Shown piece after piece: positions 11,314 to 20,879 of a DNA stretch of 64,000 nt. This DNA comes from Cycas panzhihuaensis (lineage: Eukaryota > Cycadophyta), in contig CM041465.1 of the NCBI GenBank assembly GCA_023213395.1, positions 24,559,741-24,623,740 on the forward strand, written 5' to 3'. Below the pieces are notes generated by a model. The model saw only the letters and a program-made list of their open reading frames with translations, ran no database searches and was not told the origin of the DNA. The first letter of the stretch is position 1. Each line of letters opens with the position of its first letter. The position numbers and the translations under genes were made by a program.

Positions 11314-14038
11314 TATTTCCTGGCTTTCGGGAATGGATACGGAATTATCGACTTAGGTAAGTACAGGTATGCTTCTCACCTTATCATCGCTTTCTTTTGA
11401 GATGAGTGTTTGCTTGCATGTTTGCATGTTGTGACCTTGTAGATGATTTTGTCTTCGTCTACACTTATTCAGCCTATGACGACTATAGTGGGGGCACATT
11501 CCCAACGAGTGTGGCACCCCGGTGGCCGTTCCACTTCCTACATTCTGCCCTACTCACTCCAAGATCCACTTGGCTTGTGCCACCTCTGCCCGTGTGATGA
11601 CCCGTCATTGTTTGGTTGACTTGCCACATCGTTTGAATCCTATTTTTGCTCTTCTGGACTCGTTTGTTGGCTTGTTTGCCCTTAGGTAGGTGTCTCGGCC
11701 CTCTATTAGCCTCTTTTGTTATTGGCCCACAGCCTAGGCTGGCTGTTTGGGCCAGTTTTAGCCCTTGGTTATGTACTGCTGCAAATTTCCCGGTACCACC
11801 ACAAATTCTGCGGTACCGCGGATTTTGCGGCGGGATGATTGTTCAAGTTTATTTTTTAAAAAACTAGCGGGGAAATTTCGCATTTATTGTGAAACTTCCA
11901 CATGTCTCATGACTTGACTCATAACCAGCTGCGCCCTAATCACTCGCTTTAGGGTTTGGGCTGGGTATTTAAGTCCTCTTTAACTCATTTTTAGGATCTT
12001 TTATTTATTTTTTGGATTGCTCCTCAAGGAAAACACCCTGTGCTCTGCTATTCTCTGCTGCTCTACTGTTCCTACAGGACCTGCACCTCTCCTCCAGTGC
12101 CTAGCTCTCCTTTGGTACAACTAGGACATCTTCCCAGCCCTTCACACGCCTTGGAGAGGGCCCCTTTGGAGAGATCTCAGCGGATTCTTGCTCAGGTAGC
12201 CATCAAGCATCCTAAAAGTGCAGGTGGTTCCTTCAACTCCATTAGCAGGGTTCCAAACCTATTGTTCCACAGCTCTTGGGCTGATTTCTCAACCTTCTTT
12301 CAACAGCTCTTGACTAAGGCAAGAGCCTCCCCTCCTCTTCTTAGGTATCCATTAGTTTAAGCTACTTTCTTATTCAATTGATGCCCTATTTTGCTTGTCT
12401 TTTTGCTTGGGTCTTTGGAGGTTACTTTTCCTTTGTTTTAGACTGTCTTACTGCTGCCATTAGTGCCTCCTTGCCTACACTTATTGCTCAAGGCAGTGGC
12501 AAAGAGGGGTTGCATAGGGTTTGGGTGAGAGCTGGGTGGATTCTGCACCACCTTCCACACTCCTCAAGTGGATCTTTGCCCCCCAAACCTTCCCTTTTGC
12601 CCCGTGCTGTCCTTGGCAGTCAAACAAGGGTTTGTTAGGCCATCTTTAGTAGCTGAAATCAGTGCTGTCACATGTTGGAGTGCTGGTTTGAGGGCTTGCA
12701 CCCCGATCCGGGAAACTCACGTAAGCCTCGGCTACTTGTCCTTTGCCTGACTCTTTCCCGGGCAACCCAGTTTGCTCTCCATAGTACCCCAGCTTGCTGT
12801 AGATCCTCTTTGGCTCTTTTCAACTCTCTTTGCCTCTATTTCCAGCCCTCTTACACAACCTTACCCTCACTTCCTCGTGGCTTTTGGGGGAGAGTGGGGT
12901 TGTTCCTTGCAGGAGGTGGGCCACTTTAAGGCTTACCGGTTACTCTCTGTCTACTTTGGTTATTTTCTGTTGCAGTATATCATCATTATATTGATACTGA
13001 CATACACGTATTTAAGTTTATATTTGCTTTGTATATACATGTATTGTTAGGATCTTTCCATTGTACGCTAGCACCCTTTCTCCAGAAAAGGGGGTATTGT
13101 CATTTACTTACAGGTATTTGGAAAGCGCAAAGGATCCGTTCCTCTTTCTTCCTTCACAGGTAAGTGCTCCCATTTATGATTTACTTTCGTACTTCATTTA
13201 TTATTAGCATTTCGTTCCTTTCCTTCCCTTGTTTGGTACTTTAGTACTTTTTTCGGGGAAGGTAAGGGAGCCCCACATTCTAATCTACCACGACTCTTCA
13301 CGTCCACTGTGCCTTGTGGAGTAACTTTGGGTGCCTCTTGGGAGCGTCACCCTTTCAACACGCTTCTGTTCTGGGTACATGCTCTCGCTCCATTTCATCA
13401 CTTTTTCCTTTTGAGTTCTTTCACATAGTAGTAATTAGCTCATTGGAAAGAGAAGGGAAATCAACCTTTGTCTTAATTTATACTTTGTTTACTTTATCAT
13501 TTGCATTTTACTTTGCTATAGGAAAATGTCTTAGGAAACCTTCCCTCTCACCTTTTCCCCCCTTTTTACCGAGCAAACTTCCCTCTCATTTTATTACTTG
13601 CTTACTTGGTTAGTTTGCTTACACATATCATAACCCCTTTTCTTTGGTTATTCCCTTTATGCTCTCTCGGTTCTCCGCTTAGCCGGATAACCAAGGTGAC
13701 CCCATCCGTAGGCCATCTACTTGCCTACCTTTTCTTATTTCCCGTTGCTTTAGGAAAACCCTCGAAGGGTTCTCTCCTTCCCTTTTCGGCCATCCAAGGG
13801 TGGGAGGATCCTTCCTTTAGGTCAACCTAGGCTAACCCTACACCTCTTCTCCTCTTATTTAAAGTAGGGAACCACTTCCAGGTAGCTATATTCCATTTGT
13901 AGGTCCTGAACTTGCGCTCTGATGCACAGGGTGACCTACGTGGTATTTGCCCTACTTGTAGGTATTTCCTCAACCGTGCCATCGACCGCCCTTACTATTC
14001 CTACTCAGTTAGGTAGCTATCCCGTAGACGTGCATCCA
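11314..14038 (+). repeat. 5' LTR of Tat-A
   Basis: This 2725-base repeat pairs with 39438-42162, each ending ...CATCCA. The expected initial TG has decayed to TA here. Substitutions between the two are mostly transitions. Open frames inside it (for example 12040-12360 and 13314-13613) are not shared as proteins between the copies and look fortuitous. Confidence 0.9.
11810..11972 (+). promoter_or_regulatory. Putative Tat-A LTR core promoter
   Basis: A GCGGTACCGC palindrome at 11810-11819 is followed by a telobox-type word TTTAGGGTTT (11948-11957) and, nine bases later, a TATTTAAG TATA-like box (11966-11973). The same order and spacing recur in the right LTR (telobox 40072-40081, TATA-like 40090-40096). 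Telo-boxes are known plant promoter elements; its use here is inferred. Confidence 0.5.
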
Positions 14039-14039
14039 T

Positions 14040-14059
14040 TGGTGACCATACTGGGGACT
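14040..14059 (+). other. Primer-binding site of Tat-A
   Basis: One base after the LTR the sequence reads TGGTGACCATACTGGGGACT. It starts with TGG, complementary to the CCA end of a tRNA. Tat-B has the same site with one change (TGGCGACC...). It is clearly not the tRNA-Met site used by the copia elements here. I have not identified the matching tRNA. Confidence 0.75.
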
Positions 14060-14209
14060 AGCTAGTAAGGGAGCTAGTTTTTGCTCTCTTTCGTTGGTTT
14101 TGCTACCTCTTTGTGGTTCTTTTCCTACTTCGATCTCTTCGTTGGGTAGCCCCCAACGCGTGTGCCTTTATCGCCTTTTCCTTTTCCTAACATTGTTGGC
14201 TGACCTTAC

Positions 14210-16741
14210 ATGCGATGCTTTTCTCGTCGCTTGCATGGTCTACCTCCATTGTTAGAAGACCCCAAGTATTGCCCTATTCCTTTGTCAGATTTTGATTTGA
14301 CTATGGAGGGATACTCTTCTGATTGGGCCTACCACACCTCAACTTTGGAAACTCTTGATTTTCCTTCCTCTATTCCGGGGTCCACCCAAGAGGGTGATGA
14401 TCCCATTTGCTACCCGGGTGACCAATACCACCTGCTCAACATCCATCCCTCTACCTATGCGGTAGAAGGATCCTTTCCTTTTGAGATTTACCACTCAATT
14501 GGTGACTCTTATGAGGAGCGTCCTAAGGCATCTACTTCGTTCGAGGTCCCAACTACCTCTTACGAGTATGTAGGTATCCCTCCTGTCGATGTAGTTGAAG
14601 CTCTCAACAAGTGTCACCACGTGGCACGTTTTCAACCAAGTCCTGGATGGTTTGAGGATGCTCTTCATGGAGGAGCCTCTTCTTCTTCCACTCCTCCCCC
14701 GCATGCCTCATCCTCATCTACTCTTCCTGTAACAACCAATCCCTTCGTGCCTACGCATGCATCCCACTCCTTTCCTATTCCGGTTGTGGGGGCACATGTT
14801 GCACCTTATGTTCCTCATCAAGGTCCTAGCGCTTCAGGATCTTCCCGTGGTACGTCTTTCCCTCAGTTGAAGGTCAGCATACCTTTCCCTAGCCAAACTA
14901 ATGTGCCATCCCCTAATGTGGCACATACCTTTCTTAGTAGGCCTGTCGGTCCTACTAACCCTTCAACCATCAGTCATGTGGGACCCGCTCCCACACACCC
15001 TCAAAACCAACATGTTGGTGCTTCCTTTTATGTTCCCCTAGGGTATACTTCTCAACCTTGGGGGCAGGGTAGAGGAAGCCACCTCCCAACTTATGGAGTG
15101 GATCCGCTACACCCATATGGGGTTGCCCCACCTACGGGTGGCCCATATGGGCAAAACCTGGTTCTGTATCTGTCTTTTCTATCATCTAGCATAATTCCTT
15201 TTGTCGTGCCTTCACAAGGGAACCCGACTCCCTTCCAAGGCACTTATCCTCAAGTCCCTTCCTAGCAGGGGGCGTTTCCTCAAGGAGGGATGGATGTGCT
15301 ACCCCCATCCACTCCTTGCTTGTTACCTACTACGTCATTCATTGACCCTATGGTCCAGGCAAGGGTACGCCCCTTCATGGACTATAGATCAACACCTTTA
15401 TCCATTGAGGCATTAAGAACTAATTTGCCATTTCATCCCCCTGAAGTTCCTAGATTCGACGGAACTTCGTCGCAAGACCCAGCGGAGCATGTGCGTAGCT
15501 TTTCTATGGCATGCATCAATTACTGGGCTTATGACCACATTCTAATGAAATTATTCCCGCGATCTTTGCAGGGTGATGATCTTAAGTGGTTTTACCATCT
15601 CCCTGCCCACTCCATCTATTCATTCCAGCAATTGGTGTACGAGTTCATCAACTACTTTGATGTAGCCCGTCCATTCAAGAGTGGAATGAAATCGCTCCTT
15701 TCACTCAAACAAGGTCACGATGAAATGAATCGTGACTTTGTGCGGCGATTCCATGACTTGCTTCACTCCACTAAGGCAACATTGCTTGAGGAGTTGAAGC
15801 GAGATCTCTTCGTCAATGCACTTCATCCTGAAGTGCATGTAGAAGTCCTTAAAATGGGGGCGACCACATGCGACTCCATAATCACCAAGTGCTTCGCATT
15901 GGAGGCTATCAAGATCCAAGCCGGTCTCAAGAAACCTCTTAAGCCCTCACACTGACATGAGGCACCACCTTCAACTAAAGATACCAAACCTTCACAACCT
16001 ACCTGGTCTTCCTCTCACCCGACTGAGAGGACCTTAGACCCTCTCACATCAGCCATACGCTCATTCAAGCATATGATGAAGGAGCTTAAGCTTCAAGCTC
16101 CTTCATCCCCTACATCCAACAAGTAAGTCCAACAATTAACTCAAGATCCCCTCCCCAGGAATGGAAATACCCAATCCTCTCAAGCGAGAAGATCAGATCC
16201 CCCGCTTGAGAAGAAGTGATGCTCCGTTCATGGGAAGTGCTTTCACGATGACTTGCATTACAGGGCCCAGCATCCTAAGGATGCCCCTTGATGTGACTCT
16301 TCCTCTAAACGGGCCTCAAGGCCTAATTTGGACCAACTAGTTCACAAGGATCCGTTCCCTAAACATGGGGAACGTGATCACAACACCCAAACTAAGAATA
16401 ACCAGAATCGAGGAAGATCGCCTAATTTCTGTCCTTCCCGTGACAAAGGGAAGGGTACCTGGGACTCGTCCTCTTCCTCTCGTTCTCCTGGCCGTTGTAC
16501 CCCATCACCTTCGTAGCCCCAGAATAAGGGGAAGAAGGTGATCCATTTGCTTGAGGCAACTCCTTCTTATGCCCTTACGCAGTCTCAAGCTGCCAAGGAA
16601 GTAGTGGGTGCTCCTTCTTCTACTCCTTCCGACCCGCTTCCGGAGAACCCTCCTCTGGAAATCCCTCTCTTCCCCAAGGCCATTCCTGTGTGCCTAGGTC
16701 ATTACGATTTTTGAAGGGCACTTGCCCAGCCTACCACGAAA
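14210..16741 (+). pseudogene. Gag of Tat-A, one frame with stops
   Basis: One frame opens at ATG 14210 about 150 bases after the primer site. The first 350 codons are rich in Pro, Ser and Gly. A capsid-like part follows (15290-15955) with VPRFDGTSS, HILMKLFPRSLQG and the MNRDFVRRFHDLL motif typical of retrotransposon Gag. A zinc-knuckle remnant lies near 16216-16260, where CCHC-type residues are partly lost, and a basic serine-arginine tail follows. Stops occur at 15263, 15953, 16121, 16216, 16288, 16514 and 16712. At most of them Tat-B has a codon one C-to-T or G-to-A step away. There is no frameshift. Gag would form the particle in the cytoplasm. Confidence 0.85.
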
Positions 16742-16759
16742 GGTAAGCCCTTCTCCATC

Positions 16760-17278
16760 ATGGACAAGCTTCATACTGTTATTGCAGGAATGTCCTTGAT
16801 GGACGTTTTGAGGAGTTGTCCCAAGCAACGGGCCCTCCTCCTGGAAGCTTTAGGATCGAATGACGTGCTTGTCTACGCATTGGGTATTACCCAAAGTTGC
16901 AGACCCATTATTTCGTTTGATCCTAAGGACCTTCCTCCCACCGGTGAAAGGGAACGTCAGTGGAACTTCCCATTCACTATCACTATCAATACACCTGATT
17001 GTACCCTTCGAAGGACTATTATTGACAATGGCTCTTCCGTGAATGGCATGCCCTTGTATGTCATGCAAGAGCTTGGTATTTCTTCCTTGGAGCCTGTTCC
17101 ATAGTGATGCCAAGGTTATGACGGTAGCGAGAAGACCCCTTTGGGATCTGTCACGATTCCACTCACCCTTGAGGGCAAGACTATTCTTGCTGATGTTGTA
17201 GTCCTTGACGTCGACGTCGACTACAACCTCCTTCTAGGTCGTCCATGGCTCGACCAAATGGGAGCCGTATGCTCGACT
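16760..17278 (+). pseudogene. Aspartic protease of Tat-A
   Basis: Same frame as gag. The protease keeps the active-site motif IIDNGSSVN (aspartate codon at 17023) and the downstream DYNLLLGRPWLD flap/core motif near 17220. A retropepsin-like enzyme of this type would cut the Gag-Pol polyprotein. Two adjacent stops at 17102-17107 split it; the first is TGG to TAG relative to Tat-B. The active-site glycine is present here but lost in Tat-B and Tat-G. Confidence 0.8.
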
Positions 17279-18058
17279 CTTTAGGGACAACTTAAATTCA
17301 TCCATGATGGGCAAATGAGAGTGATTCCCCATGAATGCCCACTTACCAAATAAACTCGTTCTACCAATTCGGCAAATCGAGGTCTTTCTATGTACACCTC
17401 GGCTTGTTCTATTGGTATACCTAATCCATCTAAAGAAGATCCCGCATCTTCTTCCCCTAGACTCACACGATTCGCCCCTATTGACATTGGGAGCTACGAG
17501 TACCTTGCTTCGTTTAGTGACGATGAGTCACACGACGAGGACGAGGATTGTCTTTACCCTGTCTCTTTCCTCTGCACCATTAGGTTACATCCGTCTCATT
17601 CTAGATCCCCATCTAGAACCTCTTTCATTAGTGAGGCTAGCCACTCCCGTGTGTCGTATGTCATCGCTCGTGTTGACTCATCCATTATCAATTCTTCTCC
17701 CTCATCACCCCTCGCAGGTGATGGCTTCGAAGAACTACCTTTTGCTCCTTTTGAGGAGCCTCTTTTTGACTCTCCTTCAGAGTCTCGCAAGGAAGTTGAG
17801 CAACCTAATAACCATCACGGTCCTGTTGCCTCCACTCCCTCTAATACTTCATCTACTCGAAGTAAGGTCAACCATAGGATGGATTACTTCGAGGATGATG
17901 AAGCCCTACTTGAGCACTTAGCAGGTTCTGTGCCCCACCTTGTGGAGATTCCTTCTTTACGAGTCTCCCTCCGAGGTCTCATTGACAAAGAGTCGATCTG
18001 CCAGGCTCACCTTCTGGACCTCGAAGCTTTGGATGAGAGATGCTTAGCCACTTATTAG
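17279..18058 (+). pseudogene. Pol spacer of Tat-A with in-frame core deletion
   Basis: After a stop at 17281 and another at 17350 the frame stays open for 222 codons. It covers the acidic Pro/Ser-rich spacer that precedes RT in Tat-B, ending DYFEDDEALLEHLAG. Near 17940 it jumps directly to VEIPSLRVSL, which in Tat-B lies in the integrase tail. The roughly 2.7 kb holding RT, RNase H and most of integrase is absent. The join keeps the reading frame. A TAG at 18056 is also present at the equivalent place in Tat-B. Confidence 0.85.
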
Positions 18059-18313
18059 GCTAACCTAGCATCTAAAACTTTCTCACAAAGGACCTATGAT
18101 AAACATCTTCGTTCTCATCTTTTGTTTCCTGGGGACCACATCCTCAAGCTCGAGTATCTCCATGACCGTTTAACCAAGTTCAAACCCCGATGGGTTGGAC
18201 CTTTCATCATTATTGAATCCCTCGGTAATGGTGCCTATAGGATAGCCACCCTAGAAGGGCTTGAATTTGAGAAAGCTGTTAATAGGAAATTCCTTAAGAA
18301 GTTTTATGCATGA
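18059..18313 (+). pseudogene. Integrase C-terminal tail of Tat-A
   Basis: The last 63 codons from 18122 match the Tat-B integrase end closely: FPGDHILKLEYLHDR, KFKPRWVGPFIIIESLGNGA, then FLKKFYA and stop. This SH3-like part of gypsy integrase binds DNA. With the catalytic core deleted it cannot integrate anything. It is still in frame with gag and protease, apart from the shared TAG at 18056. Confidence 0.85.
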
Positions 18314-18946
18314 CCTTGTGACGATCCCTTCGCCCTGCTCTGAAATGAGCCTAAACTACCATCTTAAATTGTTCCCATTTCTCCCAACCACGGGTAAAAT
18401 GGCAATTTAAGGTGGCTTCTCCCTTTTCTTTATGGTTCCTCCCATGGAACCTGTGTTCCCATTTCCTCTCGAGAACATTTATCTTTCTATTTGGGCATCC
18501 CCCAGTTAGGACGACGCTTTGGAGTACCATTACTCCTCTCCCTCTCCTGCCTATTGTTTCCTTTGTATATTCCGTTATGCTCCTCCGTGGATGTGTATGC
18601 CGCTCTATCCTCTAACCTCATACCTCTCTATCGCCTCCACTCATGATAGGTATGTGTGCTCCTATTAGACATATAGCCATGCATGGAAGGAAATACGTAC
18701 ATCATACAACTTAATATTTACAACATATAAAACAAACATACATGTCATCCACACATGATATATACAACATCTTGTGTCAAAATGGGGTTCCAATTACTCC
18801 GTATATATATATACATCAAAATCATTTGTTACATCATACATATAGGAAGCTGGTGTCCTTGTAGGGCGAGTACAATCATATGACCCTATATATGACCCCC
18901 TAGAGGCCCGTGCTTTCCTGTTAAAATCATATACATATCTCCTACT
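18314..18946. other. Convergent 3' region between pol and antisense gene (Tat-A)
   Basis: No gene. Just after the pol stop is the conserved word AATGAGCCTAAACTACC (18344-18360), also found in Tat-B. Between 18660 and 18860 the minus strand is rich in TGTA and TTTGT words, as expected of plant 3' untranslated and poly(A) signals. Both transcripts would end here, tail to tail. Confidence 0.5.
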
Positions 18947-20879
18947 CTACTGCTTCCTTGATCCTGGGCTACCATCTCCTAACCTATGTGATCCCTCTCC
19001 TAGGGACCACATCCCTCCGAGGCTCCTCCTGGGCCTCCGCGAGCTCCCTGCCTCGCTCACCTCATCGCATGGTCGTCTTAGGGTCGTCACCGCTATATGA
19101 GTATATGTCCTGCTCCTACTTGACCTCAACGCCATCTAGGCCACCAGATGATCGTATCAGGCCTGGATATGATCCCTCTCTCCCCAGAGTCCCTCCTCTA
19201 TCACTCTGAGGCACTCCTCCAGTACTGCTATCTGGATCATGCTCCCTGCATCTCTGCCTGCTCCTCCCTGTGCCTCTAGAGCCTAGACCTATCCGCGTAC
19301 CTCGTCCCTCTCGCACCTCGCCTCATCGAGCTCTTACTGCATCTATCCCCTGAAAGCTATATGCTCTTAGGGCTCTGCAGCCCAGATGTCTCTCACCCTC
19401 ACCAATGGGGTGAATGCCTCCATGTATGCACCTGTCGACCTAGGCGCATCCTCTGCCTGGATGGGTGGTTGCCCCTCTACATACACCTGAGGGAACATCT
19501 CCCTCATCATGGCCTTTACCAGTCTCTGGACCTCTGCTACACCTGCCAATGTAACATGCCATATGTCAGTGTACATCCCACCATATACTATGATCAAATC
19601 AAATCAAGCATCTATCTGGTTGTCAAATGACTAAGGAAATGGTTAGGCTTCACCTGCTACGGCTGCCGGCTCCTCTGCTCTCGTGACATCCTCTCCTCCT
19701 GGCTCTCCGCCAGCTGCGGGTGCCTCATCCTTAGGTACATCCTCTTCCTGGGTCTTCCTCCTCGTAGGGACTGGCTCAACTCTCATCCCTCTAGATCCCC
19801 TCATGATCTGTAGCCTACGGGCCCTAGTCACTGGCCCCCTGCTCTCATCTGGTACCCCTGATGGGCCTGCCTCTCCTCTGGCAGTCCCAGATGGTCCTGA
19901 TGCTCCTCCTGCCATCCCTGAAGGACCTACCTCTCCCGTAGGTCATGACGGGCTGGCCCCGTCTCCTCCATCATCACCTCTATCATCATCATCATCATCA
20001 TCGTCATCATCTATGGGCACTCTTGCTCTGCCCGCCTCGTCATCACTGTCCCACCTCACTGTCCTGTATGGCTCTATTACATAGTCTATCAGGGTGAGGA
20101 GGTCCAACGATGTCACCTCCATTGATCGCCAGACGTGGGCCTAGTCCTTCGTCCCTCTCAGTTGAGTCTGCCATCTGTGGACCATCAGGGCCTGCTCTGC
20201 TATGGGGTGTGGTCACCCCACTAGTGCCACTACCACAAAATGATCAAAGAACTAACACTGCAACAGCGTGTTATACGATAGTCCTCCTCTGTCGATCATC
20301 CTAATGGTGTCTAGCTGTGCGATGAGGTTTGCTGCTATCAGGATAGCCTAGTCCATCCTCTCGCTGGCTTTGCAGTGGCGTACTGCATCTATCCAGCCAC
20401 TCGGTATCTCCTTATAGTTTTGCTTCTGGGAAATCTGGAACAAAACGTATAATACAATCAGTTTCCTCACCCGAGGAATCCTGGACATTAGCATAGTCTG
20501 GAGGGGAGCTCCTCTCTGCTCCTACCTATCAGCCCCTGTGAAGAATAGGACTGTCTCTCTGTGTGCTGCCTCGGTGCTATGCAGCATCCCTAGTGTCACT
20601 GGCCTCCCAGTCGCCAGTACTCCCAGTATCCATCGGATGTCCCTCGGCGTAACCATCACATCACCTACCTGAGACAGGTGGAATACATGCCTCCTCCTAT
20701 ACCAATGGGATATAATATCAATTAGAAGTCTCTGATCTGATGCGAATTGAGGTGTCTTTAGGGCCTTATATAGGCCACACATCCGCAGGGTCTCCTTGTC
20801 CTCCAAGGACGCCATCTCCATGTAGCTCAGCATAGCCATACCTATATTCTCACAGTTATCCACCGCGATGACAGTCTGG
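18947..20879 (-). pseudogene. Antisense plant-mobile-domain gene of Tat-A (main part)
   Basis: One minus-strand frame runs from the Tat-B insertion point to a stop at 18947, about 640 codons, broken only by stops. The N-terminal part contains RRRHVFHLSQVGDVMVTPRDI followed by a GVLATGRPV motif. This matches the pattern of the plant mobile domain (aminotransferase-like PMD family). An acidic poly-Asp stretch near 19981-20012, a Gly/Pro/Ser linker and a C-terminal Arg/Glu-rich coiled-coil-like part follow. The first 12 or so codons lie beyond Tat-B (37401-37437). PMD proteins are known in host genes and as extra genes in some Tat elements; the role is unproven. Confidence 0.75.
19981..20012 (-). 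repeat. ATC/GAT triplet run coding for poly-Asp
   Basis: A near-perfect run of about ten triplets. On the coding (minus) strand it gives consecutive aspartates inside the acidic middle of the antisense protein. The equivalent Tat-B region at 26280-26330 encodes a looser Asp/Ser/Gly stretch. Confidence 0.8.

Noticed and set aside
11406-13830. Several plus-strand open frames of 60-106 codons inside the left Tat-A LTR
   Set aside because: They lack domains, overlap one another in different frames, and equivalents in the right LTR (39530-41954) differ by stops and shifts. They are by-products of the C/T-rich LTR.
19643-20084. Plus-strand Ser/Pro-rich frame opposite the antisense gene
   Set aside because: It is the complement of the low-complexity acidic linker of the antisense gene, which has family conservation; the plus reading does not.
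20434-20469. Possible 36-base intron in the antisense gene (GTGAGG...TTCCAG)
   Set aside because: Too short for a plant intron, and Tat-A reads through it without a stop. The stop at this place in Tat-B is a CAG-to-TAG change.
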